Source of the DNA: an uncultured Eubacteriales bacterium
GTDB taxonomy: Bacteria > Bacillota > Clostridia > Oscillospirales > CAG-272
Length of the DNA stretch: 64,000 nucleotides
Direction of reading: 5' to 3'
NCBI GenBank assembly: GCA_934796165.1
Contig: CAKVOU010000003.1
Location: 1-64,000 of the forward strand
The first letter of the stretch is position 1, and every line of letters starts with the position of its first letter. The position numbers were made by a program, and so were the translations under genes. The notes beneath the pieces were generated by a model, which was not told the origin of the DNA, made no database searches, and saw only the letters and a list, made by a program, of their open reading frames with translations. This document shows, in pieces, positions 37,938 through 46,650 of the stretch.

Positions 37938-40667
37938 ATGACGGGAACCTTGCTCAAATCCGTTTTCCGGGGGATCCGGAAAAGCCTCGGAAGATACCTT
38001 GCGATCCTCGCCATCATCGCACTGGGATGCGGTTTCTTTTCGGGACTCCGTATCTGCCGGAACGCGATGGTAAAAACCGGTGATGACTATCTCTCCCGGT
38101 TGCATTTTTACGACTTCCGCCTGATCTCCGCCCTCGGGCTCACCGAGGAGGATGTGACGGCGTTTTGCAAAGCGGAGGGCATTTCCTCCGCCGAAGGGAT
38201 GCGATCGCTCGACGCGATCCTGCATATCGGCACGGACGGCGCGGGAAAAGTATACCACCTCATGTCCCTGCCGCAAAAGATCAATCTCCCCGCACTGACC
38301 TGCGGCAGGCTCCCGGAAAAGCCGGACGAATGCCTCGGCGACGCGCACCTTTTTACAGAGGCGGACATCGGGAAGGAGCTGACTCTTGCCGATGCCAATC
38401 CGGCAGATACGCTTTCCTCGCTTTCAGAAAAGACCTACCGCATTGTGGGGCTTGCGACCTCGCCGATGTATCTCAATTACGAGCGCGGCACCGCGTCCGT
38501 CGGCACCGGCAGTGTGGCTGGATTTCTGTACATTGCACCGGAAGCCTTCACAATGGAGTACTATACCGAGATCTGTCTGACGCTGACACAGCAAAAGATG
38601 CTCTTTTCCGATGCATACGAGGATGCGGTCAGTGCGGTGAAAAACGCCGTCAGCGCGTTGCTTACATCCCGTGCCCGGGATCGCTTTGACCGGATTTATC
38701 CGGAAACCGAAGCGGCGGCAAAACAGCAGCTTGACAAAGCAAAGCAACAGCTCGATGAAGCAAAGGCGCAGCTTGACGCAGTGGATTACGATGCCCTGCT
38801 CTCAAGAATTGATTTTGTAAAGAATTATAACCAGCTCTTTCCGTCCGAAGAGGGAAACGAGATGCTTTCCGAACTGGAGGGCTACGCGGAAAAGTACCGC
38901 GCGGGGCTTGCCGAATGGGAAGCGGGAACGGCAGAGTATCTTGCCGCAAAGGCGGCAGCAGAACAAAAGCTCGATGCCCTGAGGGAACGCCTCTCTTCCA
39001 TGGGAGGACCCGTGACCTATGTTCTGACCCGCAATGAAAACGTGGGATATGTCTGCTTCCGGAACGATTCCTCCATCGTGGAGGGCATCTCCATGGTCTT
39101 CCCCGTGTTCTTCTTCCTGCTCGCCGCACTCATCTGCTCCACCACCATGACGCGCATGGTCACCGAGGAACGTACCCAGAACGGCGTACTCAAAGCGCTC
39201 GGCTTTTCCTCACGTACCATCATGTCGCGTTATACCATCTACGCCGGCAGTGCCGCCGTCGTCGGTTCAATCTCCGGATATTTCATCGGCACGCTCTTCA
39301 TCCCCCGCATCATCTGGAAGGTTTACGATATCATGTACGGCTTCGCGCCGCTTGATTTCGTGTTCTCTCCCGTGCTCTTTCTCATCTCCTTTGCCGTCGC
39401 CATTCTCTGCTCGGTCGGCTCCGCGTGGCTCTCCTGCCGTGCTTCCCTCCGGGAGACTCCGGCAAACCTGACCCGGCCCAAAGCGCCCAAGAGCGGCAAA
39501 CGCATCCTTCTTGAAAAGATTCCCTTCCTCTGGCGGCACATGAAGTTTCTCTACAAGGTCTCCGCCCGCAACATTTTCCGCTACCGCAAGCGTTTCTTTA
39601 TGATGGTACTCGGGGTTGCCGGATGTACCGCCCTGCTTGTGACCGGCTTCGGCATCCGGGACTCCGTTTCCGGTGTGGCGGACGACCAGTTCGGCAAGAT
39701 CTCGGTCTATGACCTGTCCGTCACCTTCACGGGAGACATGACCGACGAAGAGCTTGCCGCTTTTTGTGAGACGCTTCCCGACAGCGTAACCGCCTCGATC
39801 GCGCTCCGGCAGACCAGCTGGGAGCTGGCAGCGGGCGACCGCATCAAGACCGCAAACATCCTCCTCTCCGATGGGGTCGGCATGGACCGCTTTTTCCACT
39901 TTACCAAGGACGAAAAGCCGGTCGCCTATCCCGGGAAGGGAGAGGTCCTGCTCAACGAAAAGCTGGCGGACCAGCTCGGCGTGAGCATCGGTGACAGCCT
40001 GACGCTCCGCGACTCTGACCGCCGGGAGGTTACCGTCAGGGTTTCCGGCATCTTTGAAAACTATGTGTATAATTACGCGGTGCTGACACCTGCGACCTGT
40101 GCCGACGCCTGGGGGAAGTCTCCCGCGCCCAATTCCGTCCTTCTGACGCTTGCGGACGGCTCCGATCCGCACGCAAGCTCCTCCAAGCTGATGCAAAACG
40201 ACTGCGTTGCCGCAGTTACCGCCACCGACGATCTGTTGGAGCGCGTCAATTCCGTGATGTCAAGGCTTGACTACATCGTGCTCCTGGTGCTGGTCTGCGC
40301 CGGCGCGCTTGCGTTTATCGTGCTCTACAATCTCACCAATATCAACATCACCGAACGCCAACGGGAGATCGCCGCGCTCAAGGTGCTCGGCTTCTACCGC
40401 CGGGAAACAAGCGCGTATGTATTCCGCGAAAACACCGTGCTGACAATTCTCGGCGCACTCGCGGGGCTGCCGCTCGGCTTTGCGCTCCACGCGTTCGTCA
40501 TGTCCCAGATTCAGGTGGATCTGGTCTCGTTCCGAAACTATATTTCACCGCTCTCCTGCCTGATCTCGCTTGCCATCACCTTTGTCTTTGCGCTCGCGGT
40601 CGGATTCTTCATGCAGTTCCGGATCGACCGGATCCGCATGGCGGATTCGCTCAAATCGGTGGAATGA
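37938..40667 (+). CDS. FtsX-like ABC transporter permease with coiled-coil insert
   Basis: A 909-residue permease. An N-terminal TM (about residues 16-36) is followed by a large external region. That region includes a Lys/Gln/Ala-rich coiled coil (about 255-285, KQQLDKAKQQLDEAKAQLD) and a second helical stretch to about 355. The first FtsX domain with three helices lies at about 385-510. A second TM (about 550-575) precedes another external domain and a second FtsX domain (about 780-905). This two-FtsX layout with a periplasmic-type insert is common in Firmicutes beside MacB-like ATPases. It begins five bases after the ATPase stop. Confidence 0.9.
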   Translation: MTGTLLKSVFRGIRKSLGRYLAILAIIALGCGFFSGLRICRNAMVKTGDDYLSRLHFYDFRLISALGLTEEDVTAFCKAEGISSAEGMRSLDAILHIGTDGAGKVYHLMSLPQKINLPALTCGRLPEKPDECLGDAHLFTEADIGKELTLADANPADTLSSLSEKTYRIVGLATSPMYLNYERGTASVGTGSVAGFLYIAPEAFTMEYYTEICLTLTQQKMLFSDAYEDAVSAVKNAVSALLTSRARDRFDRIYPETEAAAKQQLDKAKQQLDEAKAQLDAVDYDALLSRIDFVKNYNQLFPSEEGNEMLSELEGYAEKYRAGLAEWEAGTAEYLAAKAAAEQKLDALRERLSSMGGPVTYVLTRNENVGYVCFRNDSSIVEGISMVFPVFFFLLAALICSTTMTRMVTEERTQNGVLKALGFSSRTIMSRYTIYAGSAAVVGSISGYFIGTLFIPRIIWKVYDIMYGFAPLDFVFSPVLFLISFAVAILCSVGSAWLSCRASLRETPANLTRPKAPKSGKRILLEKIPFLWRHMKFLYKVSARNIFRYRKRFFMMVLGVAGCTALLVTGFGIRDSVSGVADDQFGKISVYDLSVTFTGDMTDEELAAFCETLPDSVTASIALRQTSWELAAGDRIKTANILLSDGVGMDRFFHFTKDEKPVAYPGKGEVLLNEKLADQLGVSIGDSLTLRDSDRREVTVRVSGIFENYVYNYAVLTPATCADAWGKSPAPNSVLLTLADGSDPHASSSKLMQNDCVAAVTATDDLLERVNSVMSRLDYIVLLVLVCAGALAFIVLYNLTNINITERQREIAALKVLGFYRRETSAYVFRENTVLTILGALAGLPLGFALHAFVMSQIQVDLVSFRNYISPLSCLISLAITFVFALAVGFFMQFRIDRIRMADSLKSVE

Positions 40668-40704
40668 CACGCATCCCGCAATTTGTTCGAAAGGAAACAT
40701 CTCC

Positions 40705-42759
40705 ATGACCCCAAAGAAACAGCCAAAACGTTCTGTGTCTGCCACAGAAAACAATGCCCCGTCCGTCTCCCGCTGTGCCGGATATCCGTCCGCATCGCCC
40801 TCGCGTGTCACGCGGAGGCATGCCGGGAAGATCAACCTCCCGTATCTCATTGTGACCTGCTGTACTGTTCTGGCGGTTGCTCTGGTCGTCGTTCTGTGCC
40901 TGATCGTTTTCAAAATGCCGACGAAGAAACCGCCCGTTCCCGGCGAAACCGGTTCCACGCACGAATCTGTTTCGACAGGCGAGTCGGATTCGCAAAAGAA
41001 ACCCGACACGAAGCCAGGCTCCACCGAAACCGAAACAGACAAACCCCGGGAAAACCCCAATCTGTTCCAAACAACGCTGGAGCAGGGCGGGATCGGTCTC
41101 TGGGGACAGGATGTGGCAGTGGAAAACCAGGTGAGAAGCGGCTTTATTCCGGTCTCTCCCTCCACAGTCTATACGCTCAGTGCGGAAAACTGGGGATATC
41201 CGTTCTACACCTCCAGCATCTTTGAATATGACGAGAATCACAAATTCTTACACTGTGTGCCCTTCTCCAGTTCCGTTTCGCCCTCCACCTTTGCCACTTC
41301 TGCGGATACCGCCTACCTGCGGATCCAGACCGCAAAGGATTCCCATGCAACCGTTGAAAATACCATCGAAGCCGGTTACTATCTGGAGGAAGGAGACTCC
41401 TCCACGCCATGGAACCGTACCGTCTTTGCGGGAACGGTTGACGAGCAGCCCTCAAGCGAGGGCATGAAAAACGCACTCGCCCGTATGCGCATTTTCTCAG
41501 ACACCACGCTGACCCTGCGCGGAAACGGGTTCCCGCTCGGATACCGCGATCCGCAACGTGCGGAAATGCAGAATCCCTTCACCACCCTGCACCCGGAGGC
41601 AGGCAGTATTCTCTACGGCTTCCCGTATTCTTCCGTCCGGAAAACGGATACCTATGTCGGCATGGAAGTATCCCTTGAGACCTTCTTCTCCGCGCTTGCA
41701 AATCCCGCGAGCATCCTGTACACCTCCGACTATTCCGATGAAAAAGACCCCGGCTTCAGCCCATTCATTCAGTATGTCTGGACGCCTTACGGTACCGTCT
41801 GTTCCACCGTTGTCGGGTACGCCTACAATATGGATATCCGGTATACCACGTACGAATGGGAAGCGGTCCCCGGAGTATATAAGATCGACCCGGAAACTGA
41901 AGATATCGCTCTTTGCGACGTTCTGTGCAACGGCACAACGCAGATGCAGAGCAGTGCCCATATGGCAATCATCAGCGCGATCAAGCGCGCACCGGACGGG
42001 TCGATCTTTGCGGTCGAGGTCACCGAGGCAGACATTGCCTGCGTCCGCAAGACCTGGCTGACCTATTCTGTTTTCAAGAGCCTGTATCTGTCCAAGTATT
42101 CCGTTTATCGCTACGACCGGCTGGAGGAAACGCCTCCGCCCGACTGCACCTGGACAGACGAGGATTCCGACCGCATGGCGCTTTGCCCCGACCGCGGATA
42201 CAACGCGTTATACCGGCTCGGCGCCAGGGTAAAGCTGAACCTGCTTTCAGAGGCGGGGGAGGAAATCATTGTCCGGTATTCGAAGAATGCCGACGGTGAA
42301 TTCCTGGAGCTGTGTACCTATCCGTGGTCGGACGCGGTCGTGACCGATGTCAACGGCATTTCCTGCCGGATCCTCTCCTTCTCGCCTTCCGCCCCTGGCA
42401 GATACCGGGTCTCCATCCGTTACGCCGACGGGACCGAAAGCGAGCCGACCGCCTTCTCTGTCGCTTATGTCGGAAAATTCAGCTACGCCAACGGCAAAAA
42501 TACCATGACCGTTCGCGCGGGGGAATCCTTTGACGTAAAATTCTCGGATTACAGCGGCTGCGAGCCTTTGTCCATCTGCATGGAAAACAGACAATACGTC
42601 ACCCGTATCCAGCGTAGCCTCACCGAAGAGGAAATCCGGAACGGCGTTGCCTCCTTTGTTTCCGACCAGACCGGAGAAATGTACATCAAGATCTATTACC
42701 GGAACGAAAACGGGAAGGTCTCTACCCAGCGCTTGCTTCTGACGGTTACAGATAACTGA
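40705..42759 (+). CDS. Membrane-anchored surface protein, candidate NlpC/P60-like cysteine hydrolase
   Basis: Unassigned 684-residue protein. A basic cytoplasmic head and one TM (about residues 49-72) are followed by a Pro/Thr/Glu/Lys linker to about 112. Residues about 115-245 resemble a beta-jelly-roll ligand-binding module (SGFIPVSPSTVYTLS, TAYLRIQTA). Residues about 290-480 have a papain/NlpC-like arrangement: Cys366 in YGTVCSTVVGYAY at the start of a predicted helix, then His419 in SSAHMAIISAI followed by a strand (GSIFAVEVTEA). The last 200 residues look like Ig-type beta domains. A cell-wall peptidase or amidase is suspected, not shown. It starts 37 bp after the ABC permease with AAGGA upstream, so it may belong to that operon. 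Confidence 0.7.
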   Translation: MTPKKQPKRSVSATENNAPSVSRCAGYPSASPSRVTRRHAGKINLPYLIVTCCTVLAVALVVVLCLIVFKMPTKKPPVPGETGSTHESVSTGESDSQKKPDTKPGSTETETDKPRENPNLFQTTLEQGGIGLWGQDVAVENQVRSGFIPVSPSTVYTLSAENWGYPFYTSSIFEYDENHKFLHCVPFSSSVSPSTFATSADTAYLRIQTAKDSHATVENTIEAGYYLEEGDSSTPWNRTVFAGTVDEQPSSEGMKNALARMRIFSDTTLTLRGNGFPLGYRDPQRAEMQNPFTTLHPEAGSILYGFPYSSVRKTDTYVGMEVSLETFFSALANPASILYTSDYSDEKDPGFSPFIQYVWTPYGTVCSTVVGYAYNMDIRYTTYEWEAVPGVYKIDPETEDIALCDVLCNGTTQMQSSAHMAIISAIKRAPDGSIFAVEVTEADIACVRKTWLTYSVFKSLYLSKYSVYRYDRLEETPPPDCTWTDEDSDRMALCPDRGYNALYRLGARVKLNLLSEAGEEIIVRYSKNADGEFLELCTYPWSDAVVTDVNGISCRILSFSPSAPGRYRVSIRYADGTESEPTAFSVAYVGKFSYANGKNTMTVRAGESFDVKFSDYSGCEPLSICMENRQYVTRIQRSLTEEEIRNGVASFVSDQTGEMYIKIYYRNENGKVSTQRLLLTVTDN

Positions 42760-42770
42760 AATCAAACAAT

Positions 42771-42810
42771 GGCTCCCGCCCCTGCCGCCAAAGCGGCAGG
42801 GGCGGGAGCC
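42771..42810. terminator. Bidirectional hairpin between the surface protein and the XRE regulator
   Basis: A perfect 18-bp stem (42771-42788 with 42793-42810, loop CAAA), almost all G and C. No T run on the plus strand; ATTGTTTG follows on the minus strand. Confidence 0.65.
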
Positions 42811-42827
42811 TATCCACACGACCCGGG

Positions 42828-43070
42828 TCAGCAGATCTCCTGTTCCAGAGATCGGAATTCGGGAGTGTCAAAAAATTCGGTCAGAGAAATACCAAAGCCG
42901 TCACACAGCATTTTCAGCGTGACAATGCCCGGATTCCTGCTTTTCCCATACAGGATATTCTTTACTGTGGACGGCGGAACCGCCGACTCGGTGGACAGAT
43001 GATGAATCGTCATGTGCTTTTCCTGGCATAACTGCATCAGTCTGTTTTTGACCGCTTCATAAGTATCCAT
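42828..43070 (-). CDS. XRE-family helix-turn-helix regulator, 80 residues
   Basis: A single Cro/C1-type HTH domain: LMQLCQEKHMTIHHLSTESAV (start of the motif), then VPPSTVKNILYGKSRNPG as recognition helix and LKMLCDGFGISLTEFF as helices four and five. No sensor domain. GGAGGGG precedes the ATG. It is transcribed away from the small membrane protein gene at 43338, whose promoter region carries paired GGCTATATA boxes that may be its operator. Confidence 0.88.
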   Translation of the reverse strand: MDTYEAVKNRLMQLCQEKHMTIHHLSTESAVPPSTVKNILYGKSRNPGIVTLKMLCDGFGISLTEFFDTPEFRSLEQEIC

Positions 43071-43118
43071 AATTCCCCTCCAGATAGATTCTTTCGGGTT
43101 TATTATAGAAATTTTCTC

Positions 43119-43147
43119 TTGACATCATGGGCTATATATGATACAAT
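43119..43147 (+). promoter_or_regulatory. Promoter of the small membrane protein gene
   Basis: TTGACA (43119-43124), 17 bp, TACAAT (43142-43147). The leader to the start codon at 43338 is about 185 bases long. Confidence 0.8.
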
Positions 43148-43158
43148 CAGGCTATATA
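43130..43158. promoter_or_regulatory. Paired GGCTATATA boxes, candidate operator
   Basis: GGCTATATA occurs at 43130-43138, inside the promoter spacer, and again at 43150-43158, just past the -10. The start-to-start distance is 20 bp, about two helical turns, so both boxes face the same side of the DNA. Confidence 0.5.
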
Positions 43159-43337
43159 CAGTCCATTTGCGGTACAAATCGTGAAAAGCAATCCCCGTTC
43201 CGGCAAATTCAGGCAACGACGGTACGGATTTCCGGGGCCCCGTCGGCAAAAAATCGTTGCCCGGCAGTCAGGTCACGGAAAATTCCGCAGGACATATGCA
43301 GATATTTTCGATTACACTGCAAAAGAAAGGAATTGCC

Positions 43338-43556
43338 ATGAAATTTGACCCCGAATACTATTCAGATCCGGCACGAGGTCTGCACAATTCACACCGTACC
43401 AGAGTGCTCTTTTGTCTGAACATCCTGATGCTTGCGGTGAATCTGGCGCTTTCCGTTGCGCTGGTAGTTGGCATGCTTCGACTGAAAAACCTGGAGTCGG
43501 CTCCGGGAGGTACGCAGTTCTCCACGGAGACAATCCTGAGTGAGCAGACCGACTGA
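43338..43556 (+). CDS. Small single-pass membrane protein, 72 residues
   Basis: Unknown function. A polar N terminus (FDPEYYSDPARGLHNSHRTR) leads to one hydrophobic helix (about residues 22-45) and a short Thr/Glu-rich tail. The start at 43338 has AAAGAAAGGA upstream; the earlier in-frame ATG at 43257 has no site. It has its own promoter with a long leader and ends before a strong hairpin, so it is a single-gene unit opposite the XRE regulator. A small stress or regulatory membrane peptide is possible. Confidence 0.65.
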   Translation: MKFDPEYYSDPARGLHNSHRTRVLFCLNILMLAVNLALSVALVVGMLRLKNLESAPGGTQFSTETILSEQTD

Positions 43557-43581
43557 CCGACTCTTTGTATGTAAGTTAGTT

Positions 43582-43623
43582 CAAACGCCCCGCCGTCAGC
43601 ATATGCGGACGGCGGGGCGTTTG
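43582..43623. terminator. Bidirectional terminator
   Basis: A perfect 16-bp stem (CAAACGCCCCGCCGTC at 43582-43597 with 43608-43623) between two convergent small genes. It ends in GTTTG on both strands. Confidence 0.75.
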
Positions 43624-43629
43624 AAGAGT

Positions 43630-43845
43630 TCAGATCTGTTTGTGAACGCTCTTGTACTCATCATAAAAGCGGAAATAGGGGCAGGACGCGGAATCCCTTG
43701 ACAGATAGTCGATCATCTCGTCCTGGTCAAGGTTCACGGAGCAGGTGTACTCATCGTAATACTCGTCGTAGTCGTAAAACTCGCAATGCTCACAGTTGGA
43801 TGCCGGGCGTTTCTTCAAAACCGCTTTTTCGCCTGTGATTGCCAT
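43630..43845 (-). CDS. DUF6472-like small Cys-rich acidic protein
   Basis: A 71-residue protein. NCEHCEFYDYDEYYDEYTCSVNLDQDEMIDYL followed by CPYFRFYDEYK matches the layout I recall for DUF6472, a small family common in Clostridia, with four Cys that could bind a metal. No known function. The ATG at 43845 is preferred because GGAGAG is well spaced upstream; a GTG at 43854 lies too close to it. It has a strong divergent promoter with purB. Confidence 0.78.
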   Translation of the reverse strand: MAITGEKAVLKKRPASNCEHCEFYDYDEYYDEYTCSVNLDQDEMIDYLSRDSASCPYFRFYDEYKSVHKQI

Positions 43846-43966
43846 ATCCGTCACTCTCCTTTCCGTTTTTCGGGAGAACTTCTCCGCCGTTCGCTTGTCC
43901 GCAAAGTCACTGTGCCGGCTTCACCGGAACATGGACCGAACGGCAAGGGAGCACTTTCCCCCTTTT

Positions 43967-43995
43967 ATTGTACCGCAAAAATCCGGATTTGTCAA
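43967..43995 (-). promoter_or_regulatory. Sigma-A promoter of the DUF6472-like gene
   Basis: Minus-strand TTGACA (43990-43995), 17 bp, TACAAT (43967-43972). Confidence 0.85.
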
Positions 43996-44042
43996 CGTCT
44001 CTCCTTTTTCCGTTCAGCCTTGCCATTCCCGCCGGTTTTCCC

Positions 44043-44071
44043 TTGACTTGACGAAAAAAGCATGGTAAAAT
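44043..44071 (+). promoter_or_regulatory. Promoter of purB
   Basis: TTGACT (44043-44048), 17 bp, TAAAAT (44066-44071), about 65 bp before the start. No purine riboswitch was recognised in the leader. Confidence 0.75.
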
Positions 44072-44135
44072 AATGCTGTTATCCGTCGGCAGGAAGCCGC
44101 ACGGAAATGCTTGAGCACAAGAAAGGGCAGAAAAC

Positions 44136-45572
44136 ATGGCAGATTCCAAGGAAAAATACATTTCTCCGCTCTCGACCCGCTATGCAAGCGACGAGATGCA
44201 GTTCATTTTCTCCGAGACCTTCAAATTCCGCACCTGGCGGAAGCTCTGGATCTCTCTTGCAAAAGCGGAAAAAGCGCTGGGGCTTGATATTACCGACGAA
44301 CAGATCGCCGAGCTGGAAGCCCACCGCGACGACATCAATTTTGAGGTTGCCGAGGCAAGGGAAAAGGAAGTCCGCCACGACGTCATGAGCCATGTGTACG
44401 CCTACGGGGTGCAGTGCCCCAAAGCGGCGGGAATCATCCACCTCGGCGCGACCTCCTGCTATGTCGGGGACAATACCGATGTCATCATTCTCCGCGAGGC
44501 ATCCCGCGTCATCCTCAAAAAGGCGGCGCAGGTGCTCCTGAATCTGTCGGAATTTGCCGACAAGTACAAATCCATGCCCTGCCTTGCCTACACCCATCTC
44601 CAGCCCGCACAGCTGACGACCGTCGGCAAGCGTGCGACGCTCTGGATGTACGAGCTGGCGCAGGACATGGACGAGCTGGAATCGCGGCTTGACAAATTGC
44701 TTCTGCTCGGTTCCAAGGGCACGACCGGCACGCAGGCTTCCTTTATGGATCTGTTCTCCGGCGACGAGGGAAAGATCCGCGAGATGGAGCGCATGATCGC
44801 CTCCGACATGGGCTTCTCCGGTGTCGTTCCCGTCTCCGGACAAACCTACTCCCGCAAGGTGGATGCATACTTCCTCGGAGCGCTTTCCGGCATCGCGCAG
44901 AGCGCGTACAAGTTTGCAAACGACCTCCGTATCCTGCAATCCTTTGAGGAGATGGAAGAGCCGTTTGAAAAGAAGCAGATCGGTTCCTCGGCAATGCCCT
45001 ACAAGCGCAACCCCATGCGGAGCGAACGCATCTGCGCACTGGCGCGCTACGTCATTACCGACAGTCTCAATCCCGCCTTCACCGCGTCTACGCAGTGGTT
45101 TGAGCGCACGCTGGATGACTCCGCAAACAAGCGCATTTCGGTTGCAGAGGCGTTCCTTGCGACCGACGCGATTCTCAATATCTACATCAACGTGTCGGGG
45201 GGACTTGTGGTCTACCCCAAGGTGGTCGAGCGCCGAGTGATGGAAAAGCTGCCCTTCATGGCGACCGAAAACATCATGATGGAAGCGGTCAAAAAGGGCG
45301 GCAACCGTCAGGAGCTGCACGAAAAGCTGCGCGAATATTCTCACGCTGCGGCGTACCGCGTCAAAATGGAAGGCGGCACCAACGACCTCATCGACCGCAT
45401 TGCCGCGGATCCCGCGTTCCGTATCACCAAAGAAGAGATCACCTCGCACCTCAATCCCTCCTTGTACATCGGCAGATGCCCCTCGCAGGTCGATGAGTTC
45501 CTGAAGGATGTTATCCGCCCACTGATTGACCGTTATTACGCGGGCGACGTATCCAGCGAGCTGAAGGTCTGA
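44136..45572 (+). CDS. purB: Adenylosuccinate lyase
   Basis: Acts twice in purine synthesis, cleaving SAICAR and adenylosuccinate with release of fumarate. The 478 residues contain the fumarase/aspartase-superfamily signature SSAMPYKRNPMRSE, the HLGATSCYVGDNTD loop near residue 103, and the TAYTHLQPAQ-like segment (LAYTHLQPAQLTT). The length matches the longer eukaryote-like PurB form found in many Clostridia. AGAAAGGG precedes the start. Stands alone, not in a pur operon. Confidence 0.95.
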   Translation: MADSKEKYISPLSTRYASDEMQFIFSETFKFRTWRKLWISLAKAEKALGLDITDEQIAELEAHRDDINFEVAEAREKEVRHDVMSHVYAYGVQCPKAAGIIHLGATSCYVGDNTDVIILREASRVILKKAAQVLLNLSEFADKYKSMPCLAYTHLQPAQLTTVGKRATLWMYELAQDMDELESRLDKLLLLGSKGTTGTQASFMDLFSGDEGKIREMERMIASDMGFSGVVPVSGQTYSRKVDAYFLGALSGIAQSAYKFANDLRILQSFEEMEEPFEKKQIGSSAMPYKRNPMRSERICALARYVITDSLNPAFTASTQWFERTLDDSANKRISVAEAFLATDAILNIYINVSGGLVVYPKVVERRVMEKLPFMATENIMMEAVKKGGNRQELHEKLREYSHAAAYRVKMEGGTNDLIDRIAADPAFRITKEEITSHLNPSLYIGRCPSQVDEFLKDVIRPLIDRYYAGDVSSELKV

Positions 45573-45753
45573 CCGCCGAAGGCAACGGGCTGATACAGCT
45601 CCGCCGCGCGCCTGATGTGGCGGCATAAGCTCTGCTTACCGTACTTGTTGCCCCGGCAAGGGTCCCCGCCCCGCATTCCGCTTGCGGCGGGTGGCGATCC
45701 GCACCCAAGTTACCGATTTTGTGCCGCGCACCGCGGCAGATGGGAGACAGTTT

Positions 45754-46479
45754 ATGTATTTATTTGTAATCCGACACGGAGAACCCGACTACGAGCACGA
45801 CGCGCTGACCCCCACCGGGCAAAAGCAGGCGGAAGCGGTCGCCAAGCGTCTGATGGTACACGGAATCGACAAGGTGTACTCTTCCCCCAAGGGACGCGCC
45901 AAACTGACGGCAAAGCCGCTGTGCGACGCGCTGGGGCTGGAAATGCACATTGAACCGTGGTGCAGTGAGGACGAGATGTGGCCCTATTTTGCGGGGCACT
46001 ATGAAGATCTCGGCTATGACGGCTGGGCGTTCCAGCAGCCGTGGCAGAATCTGCGCGGCGGGGACAACTTCAATCTCGGCAACGCGGACTGGATGAAAGC
46101 GGACCTCCACGTGGACATCAAAGCGGAGGAAGGCTACAAGCGTCTGATCCCCGCGTCCGACGACTTCATGGAACGGCTCGGCTACCGCCGCGAGGGCAGT
46201 GTTTACAAAATCCTCCGTCCGGGCAACAACGATCGCGTGGCGCTGTTCTGCCATGAGGGCTTCACCATGGCGTGGATGCCGTTCATGCTGGGGATCCCGC
46301 CGCACCTGTTCTGGAGTTCGTTTGCCGTCACGCCGTCGGGCGTCACCTGCCTGTACTTCCACGACTGGGGTGATGTGGGCAAGGGCTACACGGTGCCTCA
46401 CGTGCTTGGTTTTTCGGATATGAGCCACATTTTCCACGACGGGCTTCCGATGAATTTCAACGGATACGCGGAAGTCTGA
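45754..46479 (+). CDS. Histidine phosphatase family protein
   Basis: Phosphoglycerate-mutase-like phosphatase of 241 residues. The catalytic RHG is in LFVIRHGEPDYEHD at the N terminus, TPTGQKQAEAVAKRL follows, SSPKGRAKLTAKPL gives the second Arg, and the second catalytic His is in ALFCHEGFTMAW. The middle region (YFAGHYEDLGYDGWAFQQPW) is specific to a clostridial subgroup of unknown substrate. The start at 45754 removes a spurious upstream extension. It follows purB by 181 bp of GC-rich DNA. Confidence 0.87.
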   Translation: MYLFVIRHGEPDYEHDALTPTGQKQAEAVAKRLMVHGIDKVYSSPKGRAKLTAKPLCDALGLEMHIEPWCSEDEMWPYFAGHYEDLGYDGWAFQQPWQNLRGGDNFNLGNADWMKADLHVDIKAEEGYKRLIPASDDFMERLGYRREGSVYKILRPGNNDRVALFCHEGFTMAWMPFMLGIPPHLFWSSFAVTPSGVTCLYFHDWGDVGKGYTVPHVLGFSDMSHIFHDGLPMNFNGYAEV

Positions 46480-46516
46480 CGAACGCCGCGGTTTCCTTGT
46501 TCCGGTATTGACAAGA

Positions 46517-46553
46517 GACTCCCCCGCCGCGCTTCGCGCGGCGGGGGAGTCTT
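46517..46553 (+). terminator. Terminator after the histidine phosphatase gene
   Basis: A 17-bp perfect stem (46517-46533 with 46537-46553, loop TTC), nearly all G and C. The following T tract is poor (TGGTGTT). Confidence 0.7.
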
Positions 46554-46570
46554 GGTGTTACGGGAAAGCC

Positions 46571-46638
46571 GCACGGCGGGGATCCGGCGGCGAGCCGCGG
46601 ACGGAGTCCGGTGGCGAAGCCTGCCGGCGGGCACCCGC
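46571..46638 (+). repeat. GC-rich intergenic repeat, full copy, plus orientation
   Basis: About 68 bp from GCACGGCGGGGATCCGGCGG to CGGCGGGCACCCGC, with an internal GGACGGAGTCCGGTGGCG block. It matches the reverse complement of 47344-47413 at about 85 percent by eye. It ends 12 bp from the stop codon of the GNAT gene. Confidence 0.85.
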
Positions 46639-46650
46639 AAGGGCGGCGAT

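Noticed and set aside
42771..42810. Mobile-element end or recombination site suggested by the 18-bp perfect hairpin
   Set aside because: It lies between convergent genes where a bidirectional terminator is expected, and no target duplication or partner copy was found.
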